Below, piece by piece: positions 25,233-34,778 of a stretch of 42,113 nucleotides of DNA (positions are counted from its first letter, which is position 1; every line of letters begins with the position of its first letter). Both the position numbers and the translations under genes were made by a program. This DNA is from Parageobacillus caldoxylosilyticus NBRC 107762 (lineage in GTDB: Bacteria > Bacillota > Bacilli > Bacillales > Anoxybacillaceae): NCBI RefSeq assembly GCF_000632715.1, contig NZ_BAWO01000056.1:1-42113 (forward strand). The letters run 5' to 3'. The notes beneath the pieces are model-generated. The model worked only from the letters and a program-made list of their open reading frames with translations, did no database searches and was not told the DNA's origin.

Positions 25233-26567
25233 TTAATTAATATAATTAAGCGGATTGACCGCATTGGATTTTGCCGGATTCCATTGTCCACGATGCAGTT
25301 CGAAGTGAAGGTGCGGTCCTGTCGACTCACCAGTATTGCCCATATAGCCGATGACTTGTCCTTTATGAACACGCTGCCCTTCACCGACGAGGCGCGCGTC
25401 GAGGTGCGCATATACCGTTGTGTATACTTGGCCGTTGATGACATGCGTAATGAAAATCACATTTCCGTAGCTGCTAGAGAAATAGGAACGGAACACATAT
25501 CCGTCTGCCGCTGCCACCACAGGGACGACAGAGCCGCGCTTGCCGATGTCGATTCCCGGATGGAACTCGTTATCAAAACTACGATAACCGAATCCGGATG
25601 TAATCGGACCGTTTGCCGGTCTCATAAACGCACCGCTTGTAACTGCCGGGACGTTCGAACTAGCGGAATCGCCGCCATCATCATGCGTGCTTCTGACAGA
25701 CGCAGGAGCAGAATATGTACGTTTTGGCTGAGATGTACGTTTTGGCTGAACGGCTGCTCTTCGTCTCGCTTCTTCTTCAGCACGTTTTTGCTCCTCCAGC
25801 TGCTGGAGCTGCATTTTTACGGCTGCTTCCTGCTTTTTCAACAATTCCTGTTCTTCTTTGAGCGCCATTTTGTGACTATGATGTTCTTCTTCTTTTTGCT
25901 TCAAATTAGCCATTAAGCGGTTTTTCTCATCCATCTGTTTATTTAATTGTTGTTGCAGCTGTTTTAATTCTTCTAAATTTTTTTGCAGACGATTCCGTTT
26001 TTCCGTAAGTTCGTTCTCTTTTTTCTCTTTTAACGCTTTATCCGCCTGTTGTTCGCGAATAATTTGCTTATCGGCTTCGAAAAGCGTCGTCACCGCGCTC
26101 ATGCGGTCAATAAAATCGCTGAAGCTTTGCGATCCAAGCAACACTTCTAAATAGCTGATCACTCCGCCGCTTTCCTGCAAAGAGCGGACGCGCTCTTTTA
26201 AAATCTCATTTCGTTTTTCAATACGCGCCTCTACTTCGGCAATCTCCTTTTTCAACTGCGCGATATCTTGTTCCGTTTGGTCAATATCCGCTGTTACATT
26301 GCGGATTTTCCCGCTCGTTTCTTCGACCGCTAAATCCAGCTTTTTAATTTCTTCGGAAAGCTCTTTTTGTTGGGATTGCAGTTTTTTAATTGCTTGATCG
26401 GCATGATTGATTTTTTCTTGAACGGTAGACTGCTTTGCACGAATGTCGTAGATCTCATTCCGTTTTTCTTGAATAGCGCGGTCGCTTACGGCACCTGCAA
26501 AATGCGGAAAAGCACTGAAACTCAGCGCCGTTGCCGCAACAAGCGCCAGCACTTTCTTGTTTTTCAT
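25233..26567 (-). CDS. Secreted M23 peptidase / murein hydrolase activator (EnvC-like)
   Basis: A 444-residue protein with a signal peptide cleaved after about residue 26 (FPHFAGA). A long coiled coil follows (about 30-270; KINHADQAIKKLQSQQKELS and onward), then a linker with a PKRTSQPKRT duplication, and a C-terminal LytM/M23 domain. The domain has the zinc motifs HPGID and HLHFELH intact. EnvC-type proteins and PcsB-type relatives are activated through their coiled coil by FtsEX. Its place directly after ftsX strongly suggests it is the FtsEX-controlled peptidoglycan hydrolase or activator. RBS GGGAGAGGGGAATG region. Confidence 0.9.
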   Translation of the reverse strand: MKNKKVLALVAATALSFSAFPHFAGAVSDRAIQEKRNEIYDIRAKQSTVQEKINHADQAIKKLQSQQKELSEEIKKLDLAVEETSGKIRNVTADIDQTEQDIAQLKKEIAEVEARIEKRNEILKERVRSLQESGGVISYLEVLLGSQSFSDFIDRMSAVTTLFEADKQIIREQQADKALKEKKENELTEKRNRLQKNLEELKQLQQQLNKQMDEKNRLMANLKQKEEEHHSHKMALKEEQELLKKQEAAVKMQLQQLEEQKRAEEEARRRAAVQPKRTSQPKRTYSAPASVRSTHDDGGDSASSNVPAVTSGAFMRPANGPITSGFGYRSFDNEFHPGIDIGKRGSVVPVVAAADGYVFRSYFSSSYGNVIFITHVINGQVYTTVYAHLDARLVGEGQRVHKGQVIGYMGNTGESTGPHLHFELHRGQWNPAKSNAVNPLNYIN

Positions 26568-26604
26568 TAATTCATTCCCCTCTCCCTTTAATCCTTTTTT
26601 TCTA

Positions 26605-27498
26605 TTAGATTTTCAAAAACTTGCGGACCGACATCATGCTTCCCCAAACGCCGATGCATGCCCCAATAAGCAATAAAAGCAAACTAATCTGCCACATAAA
26701 CGGGTTAAACGGAAGAAGCTCGAAAAATGGAATCGTAATTTTCGGCTCAAAAAATTTGTAAATATTATAATAAACGACAGAAACGGCAGCGATCGGAAAA
26801 ATCGCACCGATGACCCCAAGCCATAGCCCTTCCAAAAAGAATGGCCAGCGGATAAACCCGTTCGTTGCTCCTACTAATCTCATAATCTCAATCTCGCGCC
26901 GCCGCGCAAAAATCGTGATTTTAATGGTATTGGAAATGAGAAACATCGCGGTAAACAACAGTCCGATGATCAGCACAAGCCCAATATTGCGCGCTATCTT
27001 CAACGTGCTGAATAATTTTTCCACTTGACCTTGGCCGTAATTCACTTTATGGACAAACGGAAATTTTTCAATTTTCTTCGCTGCTTTGATCGTATCGACC
27101 GGATTTGCCGTTTTCACTACATATACGTCGCTTAACGGATTGTCCTGCTCAAACAAACGGAATGAGGATCCTTCCTCTCCGAAGCTTTTAATTAATCGTT
27201 TCAGTTCTTCGTCCTTCGAGGAATAACGAATTTCCTTCACTTGAGGAATTTTCTCGATCTTCGCGCGAAGCGCTTGTTTATCTTGATTGTTCGCCGTGAC
27301 ATCAATATGAACGCGGATTTCGACATCGTTTTCGATTTTTTTCGCAAAATGATTCATGTTAAACATGACTACTAAAAACACACCGACTAGCAATAGTGTG
27401 ACCGTTACCGCACTGATGGAAGCAAACGTCATCCAGCCATTGCGGCCAAGGCTTTTCACACTCTCACGCATATGACGCTGCAGGGTACTAAGCCTCAT
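26605..27498 (-). CDS. ftsX: Cell-division ABC transporter-like permease FtsX
   Basis: A 297-residue membrane protein with four helices. One lies near the N-terminus (WMTFASISAVTVTLLLVGVF). An extracytoplasmic domain of about 120 residues follows, then three C-terminal helices (GLVLIIGLLFTAMFLIS; FFLEGLWLGVIGAIFPIAAV; LLLLIGACIGVWGS). It transmits FtsE ATPase cycles to cell-wall hydrolases outside the membrane. The start at 27498 (MRLSTLQRHMRESVK) lies inside the ftsE end with an 11-bp overlap; longer in-frame starts were rejected. Confidence 0.95.
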   Translation of the reverse strand: MRLSTLQRHMRESVKSLGRNGWMTFASISAVTVTLLLVGVFLVVMFNMNHFAKKIENDVEIRVHIDVTANNQDKQALRAKIEKIPQVKEIRYSSKDEELKRLIKSFGEEGSSFRLFEQDNPLSDVYVVKTANPVDTIKAAKKIEKFPFVHKVNYGQGQVEKLFSTLKIARNIGLVLIIGLLFTAMFLISNTIKITIFARRREIEIMRLVGATNGFIRWPFFLEGLWLGVIGAIFPIAAVSVVYYNIYKFFEPKITIPFFELLPFNPFMWQISLLLLLIGACIGVWGSMMSVRKFLKI

Positions 27499-28174
27499 AG
27501 CCGTATTCCCCTTTCGCCTCGTCACGGACAATTTTTCCATTTTCCATCGCGATAACACGTCGGCGAATCGTATTCACAATTTCGCGATTGTGCGTCGCCA
27601 TAACGATCGTCGTGCCGCGGCTGTTAATTTTCTCGAATAGTTCCATAATCCCCCATGATGTTTCTGGGTCTAAATTCCCAGTCGGCTCATCGGCAATGAC
27701 AATTTTCGGCGAGTTGACAATCGAGCGTGCGATGGAAACGCGCTGCTGCTCCCCGCCGGAAAGCTCGCTTGGATAGGAGCGGACTTTATGCTTTAAGCCG
27801 ACTAATTCCAGTACTTCCATCACTTTTTGGCGGATCACTTTCGGCGACTCCTCAATTACTTCCAAAGCGAACGCTACATTTTCATATACCGTTAGCTTAG
27901 GAAGCAATTTGAAGTCCTGGAATACGACGCCAATGTTCCGGCGTAATAATGGAACTTTGCTGTCTTTTAATTTTTCCAGATTAACCCCATGGACCATAAT
28001 CGTGCCGCTTGTCGGTTTTTCTTCGCGGTACATCATTTTGATAAACGTTGATTTTCCTGCGCCGCTAGGTCCAACGACATAGACAAATTCCCCCTGTTTT
28101 ATGCGGACACTAACGTCATTTAGGGCTACTACCCCATTCGGATATGTTTTATATACATTCTGCATTTCAATCAT
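27488..28174 (-). CDS. ftsE: Cell-division ATP-binding protein FtsE
   Basis: A 228-residue ABC ATPase. Walker A is GPSGAGKST (35-43), the Q-loop is VVFQDFKLL, the signature LSGGEQQRV, Walker B IVIADEPTGNLD and the switch His MATHN. It partners with FtsX to control peptidoglycan hydrolysis at division, elongation or sporulation. It overlaps ftsX by 11 bp, indicating coupled translation. B. subtilis has the same cccB-ftsE-ftsX order. Confidence 0.97.
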   Translation of the reverse strand: MIEMQNVYKTYPNGVVALNDVSVRIKQGEFVYVVGPSGAGKSTFIKMMYREEKPTSGTIMVHGVNLEKLKDSKVPLLRRNIGVVFQDFKLLPKLTVYENVAFALEVIEESPKVIRQKVMEVLELVGLKHKVRSYPSELSGGEQQRVSIARSIVNSPKIVIADEPTGNLDPETSWGIMELFEKINSRGTTIVMATHNREIVNTIRRRVIAMENGKIVRDEAKGEYGYEA

Positions 28175-28319
28175 TTTTAATCACCTAGTCTCATTGTCTT
28201 TGTTGCCATGCCTCGAGGTGTTTCGTGCCAATTCGAACATATTATACAAAATTCTGCAAGGTTTATTATAACATTATTTCGAAAGCTGTAATTTTACATT
28301 TATATTTCAAATACATTAC

Positions 28320-28358
28320 ACAAACTAAAGCCCGGCCCCGACAGGGAACCGGACTTTG
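28320..28358 (-). terminator. Terminator-like hairpin after cccB
   Basis: AAAGTCCGG and CCGGGCTTT form a stem around TTCC/GGGG-containing inner pairs. TAGTTTGTG follows on the minus strand, a weak U-tract. It lies just after the cccB stop. The remaining 28175-28319 stretch is AT-rich leader of ftsE with no other gene. Confidence 0.55.
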
Positions 28359-28366
28359 GTCATTAA

Positions 28367-28699
28367 TTATTTTTTGGACGCAAGCCATTCTGCGACTTTG
28401 TCTGCATCTTCGCCTTTAATCACGCCGGCTGGCATGCCACCGCGTCCGTTTTCAATAATCTTTTTAATCTCATCTTTCGAATATTTGCTTCCGACTTTTT
28501 GCAAGTTTGGACCGACGCCGCCTGATAAATCTTTCCCGTGACAAGAAGAGCAGTTTTGTTGGAAAATTTGCTCTGCTGCTGCGGCAGTATCCCCTCCACC
28601 ATTATTGCCATTGTTGTTATCCGTTGCATTGTTGTTGCCGCCACAGGCCGCGAGCGCTAACGAAGCACCAAGAAATACAGTAGCGAGTTTCCATTTCAT
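28367..28699 (-). CDS. cccB: Cytochrome c-551, membrane-anchored lipoprotein
   Basis: A 110-residue small c-type cytochrome. The lipobox LAAC places acylated Cys at residue 19. An Asn/Gly-rich flexible linker follows (about 20-38), then the heme motif C50-S-S-C53-H54 and the axial Met89 (GGMPAG). It carries electrons on the outer face of the membrane to a terminal oxidase such as caa3. Lgt encoded at 8409-9218 would lipidate it. Synteny with ftsE and yvjA matches B. subtilis cccB. Confidence 0.94.
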   Translation of the reverse strand: MKWKLATVFLGASLALAACGGNNNATDNNNGNNGGGDTAAAAEQIFQQNCSSCHGKDLSGGVGPNLQKVGSKYSKDEIKKIIENGRGGMPAGVIKGEDADKVAEWLASKK

Positions 28700-28758
28700 T
28701 GATGAACTCCCCCTATTGAAAAATAATGCATGTTTATTATAACCGATTTCACCAAAAA

Positions 28759-29619
28759 TTATGTACGCCTAAATCCCTCGCCGAGTACTTCCGATGCATT
28801 CGTCACCACGACAAACGCTGATGGATCAATGCTTTTGACCAATTGTTTCAATTTTGTGAACTCCGATTGCTGCACGACGCACATCAGCATCGGGCGCTCG
28901 TGATCCGTATAGCCTCCATAGGCCGGCAGCTTTGTCACCCCGCGGTCAATTTCATGTAAAATCGCCTGGCGCACCTTTTCTTCCTCGTTCGTAATAATCA
29001 GCGCCATTTTTGAATAGCCGAGGCCGACTTGGACCAAATCGATCGTTTTGCTTGTCACATAAAGACCGATGAGCGCATAAAGCGCCCGTTCAATATCAAA
29101 CACAAACGCCGCCGTTAAAACGATCAGCCCATCAATCAAAATGACGCACATTCCAAGCGACAGCCCTGTATATTTATGGATAATTTGCGCCGCTAAATCC
29201 GTTCCGCCTGTCGATGCCCGGCCGCGAAAGATAATGCCAAGACCAAGGCCAACGCCAATGCCGCCAAACAGCGCGCCCAATAACGGGTTATGAGTGGCTG
29301 GATCAATTCCTTTCGTTACATACACGACAAATGGCAAAAACACCGTTCCGACAAGCGTTTTGATGCCAAACTGCCGGCCCAGCAGCACGACGCCGGCAAT
29401 AAATAACGGAATGTTGAGCGCCCACTGGACATACGCCGGCTGCCAGCCAAACAGCGCATACATGATCGTGCTAATGCCGCTTACCCCGCCAGAAGCGACG
29501 CGGTTTGGCAATAAAAAGACGTTGAACGCTACCGCGACGATGGCAGAGCCAATCAATATGTACACATATTCCATGACAAGTTCTATTTTTGGATGTCTAG
29601 ACCGATTTCTTCTTCCCAT
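28759..29619 (-). CDS. yvjA: YitT-family membrane protein YvjA
   Basis: A 286-residue protein with five or six N-terminal membrane helices ([41 protein letters not shown]). A C-terminal soluble DUF2179 domain follows (about 200-280; [40 protein letters not shown]). Function is unknown. The position between prfB and cccB matches B. subtilis yvjA. The start at 29619 (MGRRNRS) has GGGAGG eight bases upstream; a longer in-frame extension to 29712 has no such site. Confidence 0.88.
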   Translation of the reverse strand: MGRRNRSRHPKIELVMEYVYILIGSAIVAVAFNVFLLPNRVASGGVSGISTIMYALFGWQPAYVQWALNIPLFIAGVVLLGRQFGIKTLVGTVFLPFVVYVTKGIDPATHNPLLGALFGGIGVGLGLGIIFRGRASTGGTDLAAQIIHKYTGLSLGMCVILIDGLIVLTAAFVFDIERALYALIGLYVTSKTIDLVQVGLGYSKMALIITNEEEKVRQAILHEIDRGVTKLPAYGGYTDHERPMLMCVVQQSEFTKLKQLVKSIDPSAFVVVTNASEVLGEGFRRT

Positions 29620-29710
29620 TCGCCAAACCTCCCATGAGAGTATAGCACGACCATTCCTGCAAGTAAATGACAGCGAAATAAAGCAGTAACGCAGTAAAGT
29701 TAGTTTGCAC

Positions 29711-29757
29711 AAAAAAAAGGCATCTACTATCGAACGAGCGATAATAGATGCCTTTTT
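29711..29757 (-). terminator. Terminator after prfB
   Basis: GGCATCTA and TAGATGCC with an inner ATCG/CGAT pair form a long hairpin followed by TTTTTTTT on the minus strand, directly after the prfB stop. The flanking T-run on the other side may allow use in both directions. Confidence 0.9.
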
Positions 29758-29760
29758 ATC

Positions 29761-30868
29761 TTATTTTAGTTTCGAACGCAAATACGCATCAATAAAGATA
29801 TCGATCTCGCCATCCATCACCGCTTGCACGTTTCCGACCTCGACGTTGGTGCGATGGTCTTTGACCAGCGAGTAAGGATGGAACACATACGAACGAATTT
29901 GGTTCCCCCAGCCGATTTCTTTTTGTTCGCCGCGAATTTCGGCAAGCTCGGCTTGCTGTTCTTCGAGTTTCTTCTGATAAAGCTTCGCTTTTAGCATGTT
30001 CATCGCTTTTTCGCGGTTTTTAATCTGCGAGCGCTCCGATTGACATGTCACGACAATACCGGTCGGAAGGTGGGTGATGCGCACCGCCGAATCGGTCGTA
30101 TTGACGTGCTGCCCTCCGGCGCCGCTGGAGCGGTACGTGTCGACTTTAATCTCTTCCGGGCGGATTTCAATTTCAATATCATCATCCAACTCCGGCATGA
30201 CTTCACAAGAAACGAACGACGTGTGGCGGCGCCCCGACGCGTCAAACGGCGAAATCCGCACGAGCCGGTGCACGCCTTTTTCCGCTTTTAAATAGCCGTA
30301 GGCGTTATGCCCTTTAATTAAAAGCGTGACGCTTTTAATGCCTGCTTCTTCCCCAGGCAAGTAGTCCAGCGTTTCGACTTTAAACCCTTTTTTCTCCGCC
30401 CAGCGCGTATACATTCTCAGCAGCATCGAAGCCCAGTCTTGCGATTCGGTACCGCCTGCGCCCGGATGGAGCTCTAAAATCGCATTGTTTTTATCATACG
30501 GCTCATTTAATAAGAGCTGGAGTTCAAATTCGCTAAAGTCTTTCGTCAATTTTTTCGCTTCCGCGACCAGCTCCTCCTGCAAATCTTCATCCGGTTCTTC
30601 TTTGATTAATTCATACGTCACTTCTAAATTTTCAAAGCGCTCTTGCAATGCTTCAAATTCGCTCACTAAGTCTTTCAGCGCATTGGCCTCCGAAATCACC
30701 GTTTGCGCTGCTTTTTGATCGTCCCAAAAGTTTGGCGCGGCCATTTGTTCTTCTAGCTCACGAATGCGCGCCTGCTTTGCTTCGAGGTCAAAGAGACCCC
30801 CTTATTTCCGCTAATCGCTTAGCCATTTTTTCCAGTTCGTGTTTAATCTCGATTAAATCAATCATCAT
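29761..30868 (-). CDS. prfB: Peptide chain release factor 2 (programmed frameshift)
   Basis: RF2 releases peptides at UGA and UAA. The gene is in two frames: 26 codons from an ATG at 30868 (or the next ATG, 30865) reading to AEIRGSL, a UGA at 30790-30788, then after a +1 shift 342 codons from GAC at 30789 ([15 protein letters not shown]) to 29761. The total is about 368 residues, normal for RF2. The SPF tripeptide (ISPFD) that recognises the stop codon and the catalytic GGQ ([10 protein letters not shown]) are present. Annotators that ignore the shift would start at an internal ATG (30744). RBS GAGGTGAAGG. It lies between secA and yvjA, as in B. subtilis. Confidence 0.95.
30787..30802 (-). 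promoter_or_regulatory. prfB +1 programmed frameshift signal
   Basis: The minus strand reads AGGGGG-TCT-CTT-TGA-C: an internal Shine-Dalgarno-like element three bases before the slippery CTT, then the UGA stop and a C. This is the canonical RF2 autoregulation site. When RF2 is scarce, the ribosome pauses at UGA and slips forward into the RF2 frame. Confidence 0.95.
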
Positions 30869-30940
30869 ACCTTCACCTCGTTGCTTATTGTACTCAAATT
30901 TTTTTATTTTCGCCAAGGGATTCATATCCCGTTTTCTCGC

Positions 30941-30973
30941 AAAACAAAGTGAGAGGAAATCCCCCCACTTTGC
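30941..30973 (-). terminator. Hairpin terminator after secA
   Basis: CAAAGTG and CACTTTG, reinforced by GGGGA/TCCTC pairing inside, form a stable stem followed by TTTTGC on the minus strand, starting 9 bp after the secA stop. It probably reduces read-through from secA into prfB. Confidence 0.6.
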
Positions 30974-30981
30974 CATTTCAA

Positions 30982-33495
30982 TTATGCGTTTTTCCCGCAG
31001 CAATGCTTATACTTCTTGCCGCTGCCGCAAATGCAAGGGTCGTTGCGGCCGATATGCACCGCCTTGCGGTACGGTTTGCGCTTCGTTTCTCCTTCTCCCT
31101 CTTTTGGATGAATCGCTTCGCCTTTCGCCACTTCCTGGCGTTCGAGATTGCTATGGATTTCCGCTTTCATAATATATCTTGCCACTTCTTCTTCAATGGA
31201 AGCGATCATGTTTTCAAACATCACATATCCTTCCATTTGATATTCGCGAAGCGGATCGATTTGTCCGTACGCGCGCAAATGGATGCCCTGGCGCAGCTGC
31301 TCCATCGCATCGATATGATCCATCCATTTCATATCGACGGCGCGAAGGACGATGACGCGTTCAAATTCGCGCATGTGTTCCGGCGGAATTTGCTGCTCTT
31401 TTTCATCATAGCGCGCTTTGACCTTTTCCCAAATGAGCTCGATCATTTCTTCCGGCTCTTTTCCGCGCAGATCGTTAACGGTCACATCGCCTTCCGGCAA
31501 CAAGTTTGCGTTCACGTAATCGATAATTCCTTTTAAGTTCCACTCTTCCGGAAGTTCCTCTTTTGGCGTATGCGTGTTAACAACGCGCTCAATGACCGAC
31601 TGAATCATTTTTTCGATAATGCCGCGGAGGTTGTCGGAATCGAGCACTTCATAACGCTGGCGATAAATAATTTCGCGCTGCTCGCGCAATACATCATCAT
31701 ATTGAAGCAGCTGTTTGCGCGCATCGAAGTTGTTGCCTTCGACCCGTTTTTGCGCCGATTCCACCGCTTTGGTCACCATTTTGCTTTGGATCGGCTGCGA
31801 GTCATCCATGCCTAAGCGGTCCATCATCGCCATTAAGCTTTCCGAACCAAAGCGGCGCATGAGTTCGTCTTCAAGCGACAGATAAAATTGCGATACCCCC
31901 GGGTCGCCTTGACGTCCGGCACGGCCGCGCAACTGGTTATCGATCCGCCGGCTTTCATGGCGCTCCGTACCAATGACCGCCAACCCGCCGAGCTCTTTCA
32001 CTCCTTCACCGAGCTTAATGTCGGTACCGCGTCCAGCCATGTTCGTTGCGATCGTAACGGCGCCTTTTTGGCCGGCTTGGGCGATGATCTCCGCTTCTTT
32101 CGCATGGTTTTTTGCGTTCAATACATTATGCGGAATGCCCCGTTTTTTCAACATGTCCGAAAGCAATTCCGATGTTTCAATCGCCACCGTCCCGACCAGC
32201 ACCGGCTGCCCTTTTGCATGGCGCTGGGCGATATCTTCCACCACGGCGCGGAATTTGCCTTCCATCGTCCGGAAAATCAAGTCTGGACGGTCTTCGCGGA
32301 TCACCGGCTTGTTGGTCGGAATGACGACGACTTGCATGTTATAAATATTGCGGAATTCTTCTTCTTCCGTTTTCGCCGTCCCTGTCATTCCCGCCAGCTT
32401 TTCGTACATGCGGAAATAGTTTTGGAACGTGATCGTCGCGAGCGTCATCGATTCGTTTTGAATTTCCAGTCCTTCTTTTGCCTCGATCGCCTGATGCAGC
32501 CCGTCGCTGTAGCGGCGTCCATGCATTAAGCGGCCGGTAAACGGGTCGACGATAATGACTTTGCCGTCTTCGACGACATAATCGACATCGCGATGCATCG
32601 TGACATGCGCTCTTAGCGCCAAGTTAATATGATGGTTTAGCGTCACGTGCTTTAAGTCGAACAGGTTATCAATGCCAAACGCTTTTTCCGCTTTGTTAAT
32701 GCCTTCTTCGGTCAGCTGCACGCTTTTCGTTTTTTCATCGTACGTATAGTCGACATCTTTTTTCAGCGTGCGCACAAACGCATTGGCCTGAATATACAGC
32801 TTCGTCGATTTTTTCGCCGTACCCGAAATAATCAGCGGCGTCCGCGCTTCGTCAATCAAAATCGAGTCAACCTCGTCAATGATTGCGTAGTGAAGCGGCC
32901 GCTGCACAATGTGCTCTTTATAAAGCACCATGTTATCGCGCAAATAGTCAAAGCCAAATTCGTTGTTGGTTCCATACGTAATATCGGCATTATACGCCGC
33001 CTGCTTTTCTTCGCGCGACATGCCGCTTAAGTTCAAACCGACGGTCAATCCTAAAAACTCGTACAGCTTGCCCATCTCCGTCGCGTCGCGGGTCGCCAAA
33101 TATTCGTTGACCGTCACCACATGCACGCCCCGCCCCGTCAAGGCGTTTAAATAAACCGGCATCGTCGCCGTCAGCGTTTTCCCTTCCCCTGTTTTCATTT
33201 CGGCGATATTTCCTTCATGGAGGACAATACCGCCCATGATTTGCACTTTATATGGATATAAGCCAAGGACGCGCTTCGCCCCTTCGCGCACGACGGCAAA
33301 CGCCTCAACAAGAAGATCATCCAGCGACTCTCCTTGTTGATAGCGGGCTTTAAACTCTTCGGTTTTTTGCCGCAGCTGCTCATCCGACAATTTTGCCATC
33401 TCCGGGCCGAGCGCATCGACCTGATCGGCGATTTTCTCTAAACGATTCAGTTGGCGTTTGTTGGGATCAAACACCTTTTTTAATACTCCAAGCAT
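30982..33495 (-). CDS. secA: Preprotein translocase ATPase SecA
   Basis: An 837-residue motor that drives secreted proteins through SecYEG. Walker A is MKTGEGKT (100-107), Walker B is [17 protein letters not shown], motif VI has [13 protein letters not shown], and the C-terminal zinc motif for SecB or lipid contact is [13 protein letters not shown]. The start at 33495 (MLGVLKKVF) has AAGGAG about 10 nt upstream; ten extra upstream codons were rejected. It lies downstream of hpf, as in B. subtilis. Confidence 0.98.
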   Translation of the reverse strand: MLGVLKKVFDPNKRQLNRLEKIADQVDALGPEMAKLSDEQLRQKTEEFKARYQQGESLDDLLVEAFAVVREGAKRVLGLYPYKVQIMGGIVLHEGNIAEMKTGEGKTLTATMPVYLNALTGRGVHVVTVNEYLATRDATEMGKLYEFLGLTVGLNLSGMSREEKQAAYNADITYGTNNEFGFDYLRDNMVLYKEHIVQRPLHYAIIDEVDSILIDEARTPLIISGTAKKSTKLYIQANAFVRTLKKDVDYTYDEKTKSVQLTEEGINKAEKAFGIDNLFDLKHVTLNHHINLALRAHVTMHRDVDYVVEDGKVIIVDPFTGRLMHGRRYSDGLHQAIEAKEGLEIQNESMTLATITFQNYFRMYEKLAGMTGTAKTEEEEFRNIYNMQVVVIPTNKPVIREDRPDLIFRTMEGKFRAVVEDIAQRHAKGQPVLVGTVAIETSELLSDMLKKRGIPHNVLNAKNHAKEAEIIAQAGQKGAVTIATNMAGRGTDIKLGEGVKELGGLAVIGTERHESRRIDNQLRGRAGRQGDPGVSQFYLSLEDELMRRFGSESLMAMMDRLGMDDSQPIQSKMVTKAVESAQKRVEGNNFDARKQLLQYDDVLREQREIIYRQRYEVLDSDNLRGIIEKMIQSVIERVVNTHTPKEELPEEWNLKGIIDYVNANLLPEGDVTVNDLRGKEPEEMIELIWEKVKARYDEKEQQIPPEHMREFERVIVLRAVDMKWMDHIDAMEQLRQGIHLRAYGQIDPLREYQMEGYVMFENMIASIEEEVARYIMKAEIHSNLERQEVAKGEAIHPKEGEGETKRKPYRKAVHIGRNDPCICGSGKKYKHCCGKNA

Positions 33496-33639
33496 AGAAA
33501 AACGCTCCTTATTCGATAGAGTCACTAATTTACATCATATCATGTACACGAATGAGTGACAACTAAGACGCGGGGAAAGAGGACAGGGAAACCGAGGAAA
33601 CAGAAACATGAAATCAAACTATGTCGTTAGCGGATGGAA

Positions 33640-33668
33640 CATCCCCTGCCAAAAGTTGGCAGGGGATG
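33640..33668. repeat. Perfect inverted repeat after hpf
   Basis: CATCCCCTGCCAA and TTGGCAGGGGATG form a 13-bp stem with a 3-nt loop, 3 bp after the hpf stop. No U-tract follows on either strand, so it may stabilise the hpf 3' end or act as a weak terminator. The rest of the hpf-secA gap (33496-33639) shows no gene. Confidence 0.6.
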
Positions 33669-33671
33669 GGG

Positions 33672-34217
33672 TCAGTTCGCTTCAATTAAGCCGTATTTCC
33701 CGTCTTTGCGGCGATACACGATGTTCGTGCGGTTTGTTTCCGCATTTGTAAAGATGAAGAAGTTATGCCCAAGCAAGTTCATTTGCAAAATCGCTTCTTC
33801 GCTGTTCATTGGTTTTAAGCTGAAATGTTTGGTGCGGACAATTTCAAATTCTTCTTCATTCTCCGCGGCCGCATGGTTAGGCGCGGCAACTGCTTGTTTT
33901 GCCTCTTTATCGCGATCGCGCAATTTGCGGTTTACTTTCGTTTTATGCTTGCGGATTTGTCTTTCTAATTTATCGGCAACTAAATCAATGGCCGCATACA
34001 TATCGTCATGGCGTTCTTCCGCCCGCAATAACAAATTCGGCATTGGAATCGTCACTTCAATTTTTCCTTGTTTATCATTATATACTTTTAAATTCACATG
34101 GACATGTACATCTTCCGTGTGATCTAAATATCTTTCCAATTTCCCGATTTTTTTCTCTACATACTCACGCAATGCCGGAGTTACTTCGATGTTTTCCCCG
34201 CGAACGTTATAGATCAT
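33672..34217 (-). CDS. hpf: Long-form ribosome hibernation promoting factor
   Basis: A 181-residue HPF. The N-terminal domain (about 1-100; IEVTPALREYVEKKIGKLER then VHVHVNLKVYND) binds in the decoding and tRNA channel of the 30S subunit. A linker follows, and the C-terminal domain (about 125-180; IVRTKHFSLKPMNSEEAILQ, GHNFFIFTNAETNRTNIVY) dimerises to form 100S ribosomes in stationary phase. It equals B. subtilis Hpf/YvyD. A sigma-H-like promoter lies upstream. RBS AAAGGGGGATC. Confidence 0.96.
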   Translation of the reverse strand: MIYNVRGENIEVTPALREYVEKKIGKLERYLDHTEDVHVHVNLKVYNDKQGKIEVTIPMPNLLLRAEERHDDMYAAIDLVADKLERQIRKHKTKVNRKLRDRDKEAKQAVAAPNHAAAENEEEFEIVRTKHFSLKPMNSEEAILQMNLLGHNFFIFTNAETNRTNIVYRRKDGKYGLIEAN

Positions 34218-34251
34218 TGCTGATCCCCCTTTAAATTAAACTATGGTTTCT

Positions 34252-34280
34252 ATATTCTACAATACCCATAAAACCCCTGC
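34252..34280 (-). promoter_or_regulatory. Sigma-H-like promoter of hpf
   Basis: GCAGGGGTT (34280-34272), 11 bp, then GTAGAATAT (34260-34252). The -10 part fits RNNGAATWW perfectly and the -35 part fits RNAGGAWWW at 7 of 9 positions, with the preferred 11-12 bp spacing. B. subtilis hpf is known to use sigma-H and sigma-B. A GGGTAT also occurs in the spacer but without a matching sigma-B -35. Confidence 0.55.
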
Positions 34281-34344
34281 CTGAATCGGCAAAATGTTTT
34301 TTTGAAAATTTTGTGAAAGGGCAAAGAAAAGAATAAAAGAAATA

Positions 34345-34381
34345 AAAACACCGGGCCCCACGCCATGGAGCCCGGTGTTTT
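34345..34381 (-). terminator. Terminator of the flagellar-cap operon
   Basis: AAAACACCGGGC and GCCCGGTGTTTT form a perfect 12-bp stem followed on the minus strand by TTTTTATTTC. The stop codon of the upstream 128-codon gene touches the hairpin. It ends the flaG-fliD-fliS-fliT transcript before hpf. Confidence 0.9.
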
Positions 34382-34767
34382 CATTGCTCCACATACCGTT
34401 TTAACAGCTGGGTGGTGGTCATCTTCCACGCTTGAAACGCGGGGGAAAGATGCTGCTCGATAATACGCTGCTTCATGTTCGTATCGCCAAAATTTCCATC
34501 TAATTTATACGCCTCTTCGAGCACATCGGAAAACAGCCGCAAGTGATAGACGATGTCCGTTTCCTCAGCAAACAGCTGGCATAAATGTATGTTCGTCGAA
34601 CCAATCTGGGCAAACGCCGCAAAAATATCGGCTAGCACCTCGTCCCCCTGCGTCCGCTCGTAATTCACAAAGCTTTCTTCGACATAGGCAAACCCTTCCT
34701 CAATCGTATCAAGAAGCTCCACGTATTTTTGCACCATTTCGATTTGCGGAGTCGTTAACACAGTCAT
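34381..34767 (-). CDS. Hypothetical 128-residue helical protein, last in fliDST operon
   Basis: A mostly helical, acidic cytosolic protein (VQKYVELLDTIEEGFAYVEE; IEQHLSPAFQAWKMTTTQLL). It has no signal peptide, membrane helix or motif I can assign. It lies 11 bp after fliT and before the operon terminator; B. subtilis has no gene between fliT and hpf. Size and helical character resemble flagellar export chaperones, so a chaperone or regulator of flagellar assembly is a reasonable guess only. RBS is weak (GGTTGTGATAAG). Confidence 0.65.
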   Translation of the reverse strand: MTVLTTPQIEMVQKYVELLDTIEEGFAYVEESFVNYERTQGDEVLADIFAAFAQIGSTNIHLCQLFAEETDIVYHLRLFSDVLEEAYKLDGNFGDTNMKQRIIEQHLSPAFQAWKMTTTQLLKRYVEQ

Positions 34768-34778
34768 CTTATCACAAC

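Noticed and set aside
25720-25760. Short tandem repeat (acgttttggctgag type)
   Set aside because: It encodes the PKRT-x-PKRT linker in the M23 protein and is a minor in-frame duplication, not a mobile or regulatory element.
28735-28745. TATAAT-like sequence upstream of cccB
   Set aside because: A plausible -10 in AT-rich sequence but no -35 at suitable spacing, so not listed as a promoter.
31888-32529. 213-codon open frame on the plus strand
   Set aside because: Antisense to the middle of secA, His/Arg-rich and without a start signal. Similar antisense frames at 30949-31536 and 25284-25916 were rejected for the same reason.
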